Shown: positions 39,611 to 48,503, numbered from the stretch's first letter. The stretch: 64,000 nucleotides of DNA from CAZLDI01 sp964558415 (GCA_964558415.1 CAZLDI010000007.1:62001-126000); one strand, 5' to 3'. The notes: generated by a model from the letters alone, not told the origin. Translations and numbers: made by a program.

Positions 39611-40714
39611 ATGAAGATTCTACAGATCGCCCCGCTGTGGGAGTCGGTGCCACCCGTCCGCTACGGAGGGACGGAAGCCGTGGTACACCTGCTGGTTGAG
39701 GAGCTGGTGAAGCTGGGACATGAGGTAACATTATGGGCGTCCGGGGACTCCCGGACGTCGGCGACGCTTCGCTCGTGTTACCCGGTGAGCCTGCGGACCG
39801 CGCAAGGGATCGAAAATAAGGCTCCATACGCGTGGCAACATGCGTCGCTAGCGCTTTCGGAGGCGGGGGAATACGACATCGTTCACAACCACGCGGGTGA
39901 GGAGGTAATGGCCCTCTCGCACTTGATACCGGACATTGCGATGCTAACGACGATGCACTGCCTCATCACTACGGACACGAAGTTTGTCTGGGACCGGTAC
40001 CGGGGGTGCTACAACAACATCAGCTGGTCGCAGCGCCGCCTGATGCCCAAGGTGTCTGGAGGCCGGTGCGTCGGCGTGGTCTATAACGGGATAGACGTGG
40101 GAAGCTTCCCGTTCCAGGCGAAGAAGGAGGATTTCCTACTGTTTCTGGGGCGCATCTCTGCGGAGAAGGGCCCGCATTTGGCGGTAGAGGTGGCTCGCCG
40201 CGCCGGGAAGCGGCTGGTCATCGCCGGGAAAGTGGACCCAGCGGACCGCGAATTCCATAGGACAGTGGTGGAGCCACTTATTGACGGGGACAGAGTGGTG
40301 TTCATGGGAGAGGCCGACGGGAAGCTCAAGCGCGAGCTCTACCGCAGGGCATCCTGCCTGCTGATGCCAATTATGTGGGACGAGCCGTTCGGCCTCGTAA
40401 TGGCCGAGGCGATGGCTTGCGGCACACCAGTTGTGGTAGCGAACAGAGGAGCAGCGGCCGAGATTGTATGCGACGGGAAGACGGGATTCGTGGTCGGCAC
40501 AATCGACGCGATGGTGGCCGCCCTGAAGAATATTTCCGAGATAGATCCGGTGCAATGCCGGGCGCACGTGAGCGCGACATTCGACGGGCCGGCGATGGCG
40601 AGCGCTTATGTGAGGGTGTACGAGGCGATCCTGAAAGGGCGACGCATGGCGAGCGGCCAGGTGGGGCCGAAGCGGAACGGGAACGAAGCGGCACCGGCGA
40701 TTCGGGTAGCGTGA
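39611..40714 (+). CDS. GT4-family glycosyltransferase
   Basis: 367-residue GT-B glycosyltransferase. MKILQIAPLWESVPPVRYGG and the glycine loop YGGTEAVVHLLVEELVKLGH bind the acceptor side; LLFLGRISAEKGPHLAVEVA and DEPFGLVMAEAMACGTPVVV contain the EX7E nucleotide-sugar motif. No signal peptide. Strong GGGAGGT site. It precedes a debranching-type glycosidase by 52 bp, suggesting joint action on a glucan or glycoside; the donor sugar is not determinable. Confidence 0.9.
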   Translation: MKILQIAPLWESVPPVRYGGTEAVVHLLVEELVKLGHEVTLWASGDSRTSATLRSCYPVSLRTAQGIENKAPYAWQHASLALSEAGEYDIVHNHAGEEVMALSHLIPDIAMLTTMHCLITTDTKFVWDRYRGCYNNISWSQRRLMPKVSGGRCVGVVYNGIDVGSFPFQAKKEDFLLFLGRISAEKGPHLAVEVARRAGKRLVIAGKVDPADREFHRTVVEPLIDGDRVVFMGEADGKLKRELYRRASCLLMPIMWDEPFGLVMAEAMACGTPVVVANRGAAAEIVCDGKTGFVVGTIDAMVAALKNISEIDPVQCRAHVSATFDGPAMASAYVRVYEAILKGRRMASGQVGPKRNGNEAAPAIRVA

Positions 40715-40766
40715 GATGATCTCCGGCAGCCGCACGATGTTTTCGACACTGGCAAACGCTGAATAG

Positions 40767-43016
40767 ATGGCCAAGCCCGCGGGTATGGAGCGACCAGTCA
40801 TTCCCGCAGAATCTCAGCCTCAGACGACGCTGTTGCCCGAGGCTGAGCCGATGGCCGTCCAGGACATCCGCGATGCGCTGGTTATCCGAGAACGAGACCT
40901 GTTTCTGCTGACGGACACCGCAGGGCAAGTGCCCCTGGGAAACAGCGACGGGTACGGGCTGTACTACGCGGATACCCGCTATCTGTCCGCGTATGAGTTT
41001 TCATTTGCCGGCACAACGCCGCTGGTGCTGCTTTCGACAGCTGAGCTGGGGTACAGCTCAGAGCAGGTGCTGACGAACCCGTCGATGGTGGATACCGAGG
41101 GCCAATCTGTGCCGAGGGGGACGATAGAAGTGCGCCGGGTGAGGGTACTCGAGGACGTCATGGAAGAGACGGTGCGCACTACGAACTACAATGCCTATCC
41201 TGTGGAGCTGGACCTGACGCTGCGGATCGCGGCGGATTTTGCCGATATTTTCGAGGTGCGTGGGTACCAGCGCGAGCTCCGAGGTGCCTTCTATCAACCG
41301 GTATGGCGGCAGTCGGAGTTGGCCCTGGCCTACAAGGGGCGCGACGGGCGCAAGAGAGAGACGCTGCTCTCGTTCGAGCCGGGGCCCCGATCAGTGCAGA
41401 GACACTTCGAGATGTCAGTGGTGAACTTCCGGGTGTCGCTTGGGCCGCGAACGAGCGAGACGATCCGGGTGCTGGTGAGCATGGACGGCCGGCTCGAAAT
41501 CGCCCGTGAAGCTGAGCGATTCTCGGTGGTTAAGAGGGAGTACGAGGCGTGGTTCCTGGATGCGACCCGCATTGAGACAGATAACGCGTTCTTCAACGCA
41601 GTTTTGGAGCGCTCTCTGACCGACCTGCGAATGCTGTGGAACCACGGCAGCGCGGGGACGGGCTATCCCGCAGCCGGCACGCCGTGGTTCGACACGTTGT
41701 TCGGTCGAGACTCTGCCGTAGTGGGGCTTCAGACGCTGGCGCTAAAGCCAGCGATCGCCCGCGACTGTCTCGTTTCGCTGGCTCGCTGGCAGGGCAAGAA
41801 GTTCGACTCATGGCGGGACGAAGAGCCCGGTAAGATACTCCACGAGCTTCGGCAGGGTGAACTGACGAGTACCGGCGAGTTGCCATTTTCGCCGTACTTC
41901 GGGAGCGTGGATTCGACACCGCTGTTCCTGTGGCTGGCGGGCGAGTATTTCGCGTGGACCGGGGACACGGGCCTGCTCTCGCAGCTGGAGACGAATCTGC
42001 GCGCTGCCGTGCATTGGCTAACGCAGTATGGGGACAGTAATGGGGACGGATATCTCGATTACGAGAAGCGTTCCAGCCGGGGGCTGGTGAACCAGGGCTG
42101 GAAGGACTCCGGAGACTCTATCTGTCACGCGGACGGAAGCCCGGTAGAGCCACCGGTGACCCTCGTGGAGGTACAAGGTTACGTATACGCCGCGCTGGGT
42201 CGCCTAGCACAGCTCTTCCTGGCGCTGGGGGACGGGGTTTTCGCGCAAGAGCTTGCCCAGCGCGCGAAGGCGATGGAGCGGCGGTTCAATCAGGAGTTCT
42301 GGCTCGACGAAGGGTGCTTCGCCCTGGCACTGGACGGGACGGGACGGCAAGCGGCCTCGATTACGTCGAACGCGGGGCACGCGCTGTGGAGCGCGATCGC
42401 GCGTCGCCCCCGCGGCAAGCAGGTGGTGGAACGGCTCATGGCAGGCGATATGTTCTCAGGATGGGGCGTTCGAACGTTGAGCGCCGAATCGCCGAGATTC
42501 AATCCGCTTGGATATCACCTGGGAACGGTGTGGCCACACGACAACTCGATAATTGCGATGGGGTTCAAACGTTACGGCTTCGAGGACGAGCTCAACGAAC
42601 TCGCGACCGCTCTATTCGACGCCGCACGCGCGTTTCCGTACTACCGGCTACCCGAGTTGTTCGCGGGCACTGAGCGTTCAGCGCACCAGGCCCCCGTTCC
42701 ATACCCGGTTGCCTGTCGGCCGCAGGCCTGGGCGGCGGGCGCGTTTCCGCTCATCATACAGGCGATCCTGGGCCTCTGTCCCGACGCACCGAACGGCCGG
42801 CTACTGGTCGTACAGCCGAAGCTACCGGCGTGGCTGAAGCAGGTGCGTGTGGAGGGGATGCGGATTGGAAGCGGGGAAGTGGACCTGACCTATGAGCTGC
42901 ATGGAAAGCGAACCCGGGTGGAGGTGACGAGAAAGTCGCGCGGCATCTCCGTTGAGCAAAGACGGACATGGCCGCGGATGAGTGCCATCGCGCGCGAATA
43001 TACTGGCAGCTCTTGA
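40767..43016 (+). CDS. glycogen debranching-type amylo-alpha-1,6-glucosidase
   Basis: 749 residues. The N-terminal domain (about 30-230) has NSDGYGLYYADTRYLSAYEF and TIEVRRVRVLEDVMEETVR, the GDE_N-type module. The C-terminal six-hairpin (alpha/alpha)6 domain (about 270-700) includes SAGTGYPAAGTPWFDTLFGRD, with the conserved FGRD, GLVNQGWKDSGDSI and LGTVWPHDNSIIA. Catalytic acids are expected near GRD and KDSGDS. No signal peptide. It would remove alpha-1,6 branches or act on a glucosyl glycoside; paired with the GT4 gene upstream. Confidence 0.88.
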   Translation: MAKPAGMERPVIPAESQPQTTLLPEAEPMAVQDIRDALVIRERDLFLLTDTAGQVPLGNSDGYGLYYADTRYLSAYEFSFAGTTPLVLLSTAELGYSSEQVLTNPSMVDTEGQSVPRGTIEVRRVRVLEDVMEETVRTTNYNAYPVELDLTLRIAADFADIFEVRGYQRELRGAFYQPVWRQSELALAYKGRDGRKRETLLSFEPGPRSVQRHFEMSVVNFRVSLGPRTSETIRVLVSMDGRLEIAREAERFSVVKREYEAWFLDATRIETDNAFFNAVLERSLTDLRMLWNHGSAGTGYPAAGTPWFDTLFGRDSAVVGLQTLALKPAIARDCLVSLARWQGKKFDSWRDEEPGKILHELRQGELTSTGELPFSPYFGSVDSTPLFLWLAGEYFAWTGDTGLLSQLETNLRAAVHWLTQYGDSNGDGYLDYEKRSSRGLVNQGWKDSGDSICHADGSPVEPPVTLVEVQGYVYAALGRLAQLFLALGDGVFAQELAQRAKAMERRFNQEFWLDEGCFALALDGTGRQAASITSNAGHALWSAIARRPRGKQVVERLMAGDMFSGWGVRTLSAESPRFNPLGYHLGTVWPHDNSIIAMGFKRYGFEDELNELATALFDAARAFPYYRLPELFAGTERSAHQAPVPYPVACRPQAWAAGAFPLIIQAILGLCPDAPNGRLLVVQPKLPAWLKQVRVEGMRIGSGEVDLTYELHGKRTRVEVTRKSRGISVEQRRTWPRMSAIAREYTGSS

Positions 43017-43051
43017 CGCGAGCCGAGGCACACATCCATAGTGTGGGCTTG

Positions 43052-43861
43052 ATGTCTGAGAAACCCTTACTGGACCAGATCGCCGTGGTTACGGGCGCGA
43101 GCAGGGGGATCGGGCGGCAGATCGCGATCGATTTCGCGAAGGCAGGGGCGGACGTGGTGGTGACGGCGCGTACGAGCGAAAGTGCGCCCGCGAAGTTGCC
43201 CGGGACGATCGAGCAGACGGCGCGAGAGGTGGAGGCGGAAGGCAGGCGGGCGCTGGCGTTGCAGGTGGACGTATCGAGCCAGGAGCAGATCGAGGAGATG
43301 GCACGGCGGACGCTGGCGACGTTCGGCCGGTGCGACATCCTGGTGAACAATGCCGGAATCAGCGCGCCTGCACCGTTTCACGAGACGCCGCTGAAGCGCT
43401 GGGACCTGGTGTTTAACGTGAACCTGCGCGGGCCGGTGATCTGCATGCAGGCGTTCGTTCCGGGGATGCTCGAGCGCAAGAGCGGGCGGATCATCAATAT
43501 CTCCTCGATGCTGGCGGCGGCGCGGCTGCCGGGTATGGTCTCGTACTCGGCGTCAAAGGTGGCGCTAGAGACGCTTACGCAGTATTCGGGAGAGGAGCTT
43601 CAGCCGCACGGAATCGCCGTGAACGCGCTGCGGATCGAGTTGATGATCGCGACGGAGGGCTGGACGTTCCGCAATCCGGGGATGGACTTCTCGGACTGGG
43701 ACAAGCCGGAGGCGGCGTCCGAGGCGGCGCTATGGATCGCGACTCAGCCGGCGTCGTACACGGGTCAAGTCGTCACGATAGGACAGGCACAGGCGGCGAT
43801 GGGGAAGGCGAACCCGGTGGTGTCACGCGTAGGAGACTTCGAGAAGTACAGACCGCGGTAG
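43052..43861 (+). CDS. short-chain dehydrogenase/reductase
   Basis: 269 residues from the ATG at 43052. Cofactor loop TGASRGIGRQIA, NNAGIS, catalytic Ser in NISSML and YSASK with the Tyr and Lys. ARTSES after the second strand suggests an NADP preference. The usual P-G motif after the Lys is replaced by ALRIELMIATEGW. 270 residues with a C-terminal segment lacking the normal KxP end. Substrate unknown. It starts 35 bp after the glycosidase gene. Confidence 0.9.
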   Translation: MSEKPLLDQIAVVTGASRGIGRQIAIDFAKAGADVVVTARTSESAPAKLPGTIEQTAREVEAEGRRALALQVDVSSQEQIEEMARRTLATFGRCDILVNNAGISAPAPFHETPLKRWDLVFNVNLRGPVICMQAFVPGMLERKSGRIINISSMLAAARLPGMVSYSASKVALETLTQYSGEELQPHGIAVNALRIELMIATEGWTFRNPGMDFSDWDKPEAASEAALWIATQPASYTGQVVTIGQAQAAMGKANPVVSRVGDFEKYRPR

Positions 43862-43881
43862 TTGATTAGCCGATAGAGACG

Positions 43882-43895
43882 CCCGACTAGTCGGG
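43882..43895. terminator. short palindrome between convergent genes
   Basis: CCCGACTAGTCGGG, perfect 7-bp arms without a loop, between the SDR gene and the acyltransferase gene. Weak terminator candidate. Confidence 0.3.
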
Positions 43896-43962
43896 ATCAC
43901 CGCCCGTCACCGAGGCTGGCGTCAGGCGCAGCAGCAGCAACAGGGTGGCGGTGGCCCCGACC

Positions 43963-44985
43963 TTACGGTGCCCAGATGTCGCGGAAGACGTACCATTGCT
44001 CCGGGTAGCGGCGGACGTAGGACTCAAAGGCCGCAGCCAGGCGGCGCGTGAGCCGGGCGATGTCCTCTTCGGCGCTCAACTCTTTATTCGAGACCAGCGG
44101 GGGCTCGATGTGAGCAATGAAGCGACCACCCGGACGACGCGCGGCCACGGCGAATATAAGCGGGGCGCCGCTGAGACGGGCAAGGCGGGCGGGGCCTGCG
44201 GGGAAGACGGTGGGCTTGCCGAAGAAGCTGATCGGCACGCCATCGGAACGATCCAGGGCGATGTCGAGGACGAAGGCGACCATCTCGCGGCGGCGCAGGC
44301 TGCGCAGCAAGCGGATGCCCGCGCCATGGGCGGGCACTAGCGTCACGCCCATGCGGGCGCGGCAGGCCTGGGCCCAGTCCATGATCGCGGGCGGGCCAAA
44401 GCGTTCGGTGACGGCGGTGATCTTGTAGCCACGCATGATGGCGATGGCGGCGGCGACCTCCGCGCTGCCCATGTGGGCGCTGGCGAAGATGATCCCCTTA
44501 CCATGCGACTCGGCGTCGTCGAAGTGCTCCTCGCCCCTGACTTCCAGGCGGTCGAGCACGGTATTGTTGTCCCAGCCCTGGACGTGAATGATCTCGGCGA
44601 TGTACCGAGCGAAGTGACGGAAGCAACGACGGGCGGCCCGCTCGACGGCGGGATTGGTTATGTCGAGACCCAGGATGCGCGCGTAGTTGCGGAGCGCCTT
44701 CTGTCGCTTGCTGTGCCAGACGGCGTAGGCGAAGTCGCCCCAAGGGATGGCGAAGCGGCGCGCAAGTTCGAACGGGATGAGCGGGATGCCGCTGCGGTTG
44801 AGGACGTACAGGGGGGGACCGCCAAGCAGGCGCGTATGCAAAGGCTGGGTAGCTGGGGCCGAGCGCGCGGGGGTTTGGTCGCCCCGCTCATGGTTCGACG
44901 GGCTCACCATGAGGGGGAGAGAGCGGAATGCGGGGGTGGGGCGATGGCGGGTGGCCACGGGGACAAGCGACGAACGGGCGACCAC
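43963..44985 (-). CDS. LpxL/PatA-type lipid acyltransferase
   Basis: Membrane-associated acyltransferase of the HtrB/LpxL fold. IIFASAHMGSAEVAAAIAIM has the catalytic H-x4-E motif; FVLDIALDRSDGVPISFFGK and TVFPAGPARLARLSGAPLI are the family landmarks. In bacteria without LPS the relative PatA acylates phosphoinositol mannosides, so a glycolipid role is possible. The first 50 residues (LMVSPSNHERGD) are translated R2 repeat; the true start may be TTG at 44841. Monocistronic, convergent with the SDR gene. Confidence 0.82.
   Translation of the reverse strand: MVARSSLVPVATRHRPTPAFRSLPLMVSPSNHERGDQTPARSAPATQPLHTRLLGGPPLYVLNRSGIPLIPFELARRFAIPWGDFAYAVWHSKRQKALRNYARILGLDITNPAVERAARRCFRHFARYIAEIIHVQGWDNNTVLDRLEVRGEEHFDDAESHGKGIIFASAHMGSAEVAAAIAIMRGYKITAVTERFGPPAIMDWAQACRARMGVTLVPAHGAGIRLLRSLRRREMVAFVLDIALDRSDGVPISFFGKPTVFPAGPARLARLSGAPLIFAVAARRPGGRFIAHIEPPLVSNKELSAEEDIARLTRRLAAAFESYVRRYPEQWYVFRDIWAP
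44884..44917. repeat. palindromic repeat R2
   Basis: CCGCTCATGGTTCGACGGGC followed by TCACCATGAGGGG. It overlaps the apparent 5' end of the acyltransferase gene, where it reads MVSPSNHERGD. Confidence 0.75.
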
Positions 44986-45004
44986 GCCGGGCCGCCCCTA
45001 CGCA
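44968..45004. repeat. palindromic repeat R3 variant
   Basis: GAACGGGCGACCACGCCGGG then CCGCCCCTACG. As with panB at 9374, its CTA is the stop codon of the adjacent minus-strand gene. Confidence 0.5.
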
Positions 45005-45465
45005 GTGGCGCCACCGCGGTAGGAGATTTCGAGCTCGTGGACGCGGTGGTTGGGGACGCGGAGAAAGAGGGCGGTTGCCTCTGCCAGAATCTCGCCTGAG
45101 AGAGTGAGGATTTTGGCCTCGGCTTCAAGGCGGCGCCCGCGGTCTCTAACCACCTGAGCCGTGACGGCTAGCTCCTGGCCGAGGGGGAGCGGTCTGCGAT
45201 ATTTGACCTCCATGCGGGCGGTCATGGCCCAGGCTCCGGCAGCATACATGGCCCAGCCCATCGCTTCGTCCATCGCGGCGGCGGCGATTCCTCCGTGGGC
45301 GAGGCCGGGGAAACCCTGATGGGTAGCCCGCGCGAAGAAGCGGCCGCTCACGACGAGGCCAGCGACTTCGAACTCGATATGGAGCCCTTCGGGGTTGCGG
45401 TCTCCACAGCCGTAGCACATGTGGCGAGGGCTGCCATCCAGTTCGTCCCCGAGACCTTGCGTCAT
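44998..45465 (-). CDS. PaaI-type hotdog thioesterase
   Basis: 155 residues; single hotdog fold. CYGCGDRNPEGLHIEFEVAG is typical of the UPF/YbdB-like group, and GLAHGGIAAAAMDEAMGWAM carries the HGG oxyanion loop and the catalytic Asp/Glu position. Hydrolyses acyl-CoA or aryl-CoA; the substrate is unknown. Its stop codon lies in an R3 repeat. Part of a local group of hotdog genes (47241-48425) and FabF. Confidence 0.88.
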   Translation of the reverse strand: MTQGLGDELDGSPRHMCYGCGDRNPEGLHIEFEVAGLVVSGRFFARATHQGFPGLAHGGIAAAAMDEAMGWAMYAAGAWAMTARMEVKYRRPLPLGQELAVTAQVVRDRGRRLEAEAKILTLSGEILAEATALFLRVPNHRVHELEISYRGGATA

Positions 45466-45493
45466 TGGGGATAGCCTGCGACCGGAACCGCTT

Positions 45494-45574
45494 GACCCAC
45501 CGCGCCTCCGCCACCCGGATTCCTTCGCGGCAAGCGGGGTCGGCGCGTTCCACTGGATGGGCGCTCAGAATGAC
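45494..45574. repeat. dispersed repeat R1
   Basis: CCCGGATTCCTTCGCGGCAA ... GGGCGCTCAGAATGACGTGG, between the thioesterase and fabF-like genes. Confidence 0.75.
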
Positions 45575-45580
45575 GTGGGT

Positions 45581-46822
45581 TCATGCAGGCGCGAACTCCT
45601 TGAAGGCGATGACGCCGTTCTGGCCGCCGAAGCCGAAGCCGTTGGCGATGGCGACACGCACGGGCCTGCGGGCGGCGGTCAGCGGCGTGTAGTCCAGGTC
45701 GCAGTCGGTGTCGGGCGTCTCGAGGTTGATCGTGGGCGGAACGACGCCTTCGCAGATCGCCTTGATCGCGGTCAGGGCAGAGATGGCACCGGCTGCGCCG
45801 AGCTGATGGCCTACCATGGATTTGGGCCCGGTGACCGCCACGCTGTAGGCGTGATCGCCGAGAGCGCGCTTGATGGCGGTGGTCTCGGCGGCATCGTTAA
45901 GGGGGGTGCCAGTACCGTGGGCCACGACGCAGTCCACGTCCTGCGGCCGGAGGTCAGACTTCTTGAGCGCGCGCGTAATCGCCGTTGCCGCGGCGTCGCC
46001 GGTCGGGTCTGGCGCGGTGATGTGGTAGGCATCTGAAGTGATCGCGCCCCCAGCAAGCTCGGCATAGATGCGGGCGCCTCGTCGCCGCGCGTGTTCGAGC
46101 GTCTCGATGATCATTGCGGCGGAACCTTCGCCGTAGACGAAGCCGTCACGGTCGCGGTCGAACGGGCGGCAGGCGCGTTCGGGTTCGTCGTTTCGGGTCG
46201 AGAGGGCGCGCAGGTTGGCCATGGCGGCGATAGAGATCGGGATGATGTTGGCCTCCGCGCCGCCCGCGATCACGACTTCCGTCTCCTCGAGGTCCAACAG
46301 TCGCTTGGCGTCGACAAAGGCGAAGATACCGGCTGCACAAGCCGCCACGGAGGTAATGGTTGGGCCGCGGACGCCAAGGTTGATCGCCACCTGGCACGAC
46401 GCCATGTTGGGGGCCATCGCTGGCACGGTGAGCGGCCCAACGCGGGCGGCGCCCTTTTCGAGGTACGTCTTTTCGCCGTCCGCAATGACGTCGACGCCGC
46501 CACCGCCGGTGTTCATCACGATGGCGATGTCATCTCGGTTCCGGTGGTTGATTGTGAGGCACGAGTCTTCTACGGCCTGACGGGCGGCGGCAACGGCGAA
46601 CTGGGAGAAGCGCGCGGCGCGTTTTGCGGCCTTCGAGTCCATGTAGCGGGCCGGGTCCCAGTCTTTGACCTCGGCGGCGATCCGACAGTCCTGATCGCTG
46701 GCGTCGAACAGGGAGATATGCTTGACTCCGGAGACGCCGGAGGTCAGGTTGTGCCAGAACTCACTGACCGTGTGTCCGATTGGGGTTATGCAGCCAAGCC
46801 CCGTGACGACGGCGCGGACCAT
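45581..46822 (-). CDS. fabF: beta-ketoacyl-ACP synthase II (FabF-type)
   Basis: Elongating condensing enzyme, 413 residues. MVRAVVTGLGCITPIGHTVS at the start; active-site Cys in VAACAAGIFAF; His in VVAHGTGTPLND and MVGHQLGAAG; NGFGFGGQNG near the end. The last motif has Gln where FabF usually has His (GGHN vs GGQN), seen in some members. The ATG at 46822 overlaps the TAA of the upstream lipoprotein gene by one base. No ACP gene is adjacent. It may serve a secondary acyl pathway with the neighbouring hotdog proteins. Confidence 0.92.
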   Translation of the reverse strand: MVRAVVTGLGCITPIGHTVSEFWHNLTSGVSGVKHISLFDASDQDCRIAAEVKDWDPARYMDSKAAKRAARFSQFAVAAARQAVEDSCLTINHRNRDDIAIVMNTGGGGVDVIADGEKTYLEKGAARVGPLTVPAMAPNMASCQVAINLGVRGPTITSVAACAAGIFAFVDAKRLLDLEETEVVIAGGAEANIIPISIAAMANLRALSTRNDEPERACRPFDRDRDGFVYGEGSAAMIIETLEHARRRGARIYAELAGGAITSDAYHITAPDPTGDAAATAITRALKKSDLRPQDVDCVVAHGTGTPLNDAAETTAIKRALGDHAYSVAVTGPKSMVGHQLGAAGAISALTAIKAICEGVVPPTINLETPDTDCDLDYTPLTAARRPVRVAIANGFGFGGQNGVIAFKEFAPA

Positions 46823-47244
46823 TAGCCGCGGCACTCCTCGAGGCCGGGAACGAACACGAGGCGCCAAGTTGTGACGACGCCTTCAGATTTGGAGACGAAA
46901 ACCCACTCGGTTTCACGCTCCTGGCCGTCGACCAGCTGTACCACGATGGTGCGAGCTTCGTCGCCGACGAAATCAACGGACTTGACGCGTTGGAAGCCGT
47001 CCGGGACGTACTCTTGTGCAAGGGCAGTCACGAGATCAGCTGATATGCATCGCTGGGTGATCTCCGGTGCGAGGTAGTCGTAAAGACCCTCGGGGCCGTC
47101 GGCGGCGTAGGCGTTCGTCGCGAGTTCGGCGACGCCGGCGATCTGGCGAACACGTTCGTCATCAGGTAGATCGCCGCCACCGCCGCTGCAGGCGAGAGTG
47201 ATGGCGAGAGGGGCTAGAGCTGCAGTCAAGAGGCCGACCTTCAC
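46822..47244 (-). CDS. small lipoprotein
   Basis: 140 residues. Signal peptide MKVGLLTAALAPLAITLAC with lipobox I-T-L-A-C, then GGGGDLPDDERVR. The mature domain (AELATNAYAADGPEGLYDYL, VKSVDFVGDEARTIVVQLVD, ETEWVFVSKSEGVVTTWRLV) resembles an NTF2/SnoaL-like cone fold. It overlaps the MaoC-type gene upstream (ATG in TGA region, 4 nt) and fabF downstream (1 nt), so all three are translated together. Function unknown. Confidence 0.78.
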   Translation of the reverse strand: MKVGLLTAALAPLAITLACSGGGGDLPDDERVRQIAGVAELATNAYAADGPEGLYDYLAPEITQRCISADLVTALAQEYVPDGFQRVKSVDFVGDEARTIVVQLVDGQERETEWVFVSKSEGVVTTWRLVFVPGLEECRG

Positions 47245-47645
47245 ACGGTTACCGATGCTTCGCCGGAGATGAGCAACTCACCCGCCGGATTACGACATTC
47301 GACCTCGCAGACGGTCAAGGGGCCGTCCACGCGGATTACGCGGCCGGACGCTGTGACTGAATCACCGGGGCGACCGGGCGCGCGCAGGCGGACTTTGAGG
47401 TGTCCGGAGGCAGGCCAAGCCTTTCCGAAAGCGGCTGTGAGCATCTCCGAGATATAAGCGAGGACGAGCATGCCGTGGGCGATCGTGCCACCGAACTGAG
47501 TGCCGGCGGCGAACGTGGGGTCCGTGTGGAGCGGGTTGTGATCGCCGCTCGCGGCGGCATAGTCGTTGATCCTATCCTGCGTGATGATGCGCGTGACGCC
47601 AGGCAGCTCATCGCCGATCTGAAACGAGCGAACGCCCGCCTGCAT
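47241..47645 (-). CDS. MaoC-like (R)-specific dehydratase
   Basis: 134-residue single hotdog with the hydratase-2 motif: YAAASGDHNPLHTDPTFAAG, where Asp and His are catalytic, then FGGTIAHGMLVLAYISEML. Dehydrates (R)-3-hydroxyacyl thioesters or hydrates enoyl thioesters. Its ATG overlaps by one base the end of the preceding hotdog gene (47645), typical of the two-subunit dehydratases HadA/HadB in mycolate-type fatty acid synthesis. The order is FAS1-like subunit, MaoC subunit, lipoprotein, fabF. Confidence 0.92.
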   Translation of the reverse strand: MQAGVRSFQIGDELPGVTRIITQDRINDYAAASGDHNPLHTDPTFAAGTQFGGTIAHGMLVLAYISEMLTAAFGKAWPASGHLKVRLRAPGRPGDSVTASGRVIRVDGPLTVCEVECRNPAGELLISGEASVTV

Positions 47646-48046
47646 CAGGACGCCTCGGTCGGGAAACTGAGCATGGCGCGGCCGGTCATGACGAGGCCGC
47701 CGGATTCGTCGGTAACGGCGACGCTGATGCCCATCAGGACCCAGCCCTGGCGCTCCCCCCGGCTAGTGATGTCCAGGCGCGTAAGCAGACGCTCGCCCAC
47801 GCGAACGCTGCGGTGGAACGACAACTCCTGGCCTACGTGTAAAGCGCCAGGAGGGAGGACTGTGCGGTCTAGCAGGGCGCTCACAGACAGCGCGGCCACT
47901 TCCAGCGGCGGAACGATATCGCCCAGCCGGTCAATTGCACCGTCTTCGACGGCTGAGACGTAGGCGGACACGGCCTGCGGTGATAGGTGATAGGTGGTGT
48001 CCGGGAAACGGTAGCCCCTGCGCGCAGTCTCCAGAAGGGAGGGCAT
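47645..48046 (-). CDS. hotdog dehydratase partner subunit (FAS1/HadA-like)
   Basis: 133 residues, N-terminal-type MaoC hotdog lacking the Asp-His pair: YRFPDTTYHLSPQAVSAYVS, VPPLEVAALSVSALLDRTVL, GALHVGQELSFHRSVRVGER. By analogy with mycobacterial HadA it would be the non-catalytic half of a heterodimer with the MaoC-type protein encoded directly downstream (1-nt overlap). GTG/ATG choice is not in doubt; ATG at 48046. Confidence 0.85.
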   Translation of the reverse strand: MPSLLETARRGYRFPDTTYHLSPQAVSAYVSAVEDGAIDRLGDIVPPLEVAALSVSALLDRTVLPPGALHVGQELSFHRSVRVGERLLTRLDITSRGERQGWVLMGISVAVTDESGGLVMTGRAMLSFPTEAS

Positions 48047-48053
48047 GGAGGGT

Positions 48054-48425
48054 TCAGCTTCGCCCGGCGAACCGTGACATGTCTATAACGCGGCGCTCGT
48101 GCAGGCCTTCGCCGATCTTCGCGCCGGTCTCGTTATAGGCTTCGACCTCGAAGACTACTTTGCGGCCGTCCTGCTCTTTGACGCGCCCTTTTATGGTGAC
48201 CTTCATGCCGATGGGCGTGGCGGCCATGTGCTTCAGATCGACGCGGTAACCGACGGAGCTTTCGCCGGAATCCTGGAAGGGGATCAGCATCTTGAGGCAG
48301 AGTCCCTCGATGTGAGCGACCATCGTCGGTGTGGAGTACATGGGGACAGGGAGGTGCTTAACGCCCATGTCCGGGGTAGTGTCGATGACCATCTCGTCGC
48401 TGGTGCCCTGCGGGATGTCTTTCAT
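48054..48425 (-). CDS. FlK-like hotdog thioesterase
   Basis: 123 residues. DMGVKHLPVPMYSTPTMVAH and HIEGLCLKMLIPFQDSGESS resemble fluoroacetyl-CoA-thioesterase-like proteins, which use Thr-Glu-His; here T, E and H are all present (STPTMVAHIE, DSGESSVG, LKHMAATPIG). VDLKHMAATPIGMKVTIKGR is the typical HTAPTP-like loop. Begins the operon of hotdog genes on this strand, 7 bp before the next gene. Probable acyl-CoA thioesterase. Confidence 0.85.
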   Translation of the reverse strand: MKDIPQGTSDEMVIDTTPDMGVKHLPVPMYSTPTMVAHIEGLCLKMLIPFQDSGESSVGYRVDLKHMAATPIGMKVTIKGRVKEQDGRKVVFEVEAYNETGAKIGEGLHERRVIDMSRFAGRS

Positions 48426-48503
48426 GCTGCCTCCACCTTGTTCTCAACCGGACTCAGTATAAGGGAGGCACGAAGCGTCAAAGCAACACGCCGGTAGGCG
48501 CAT

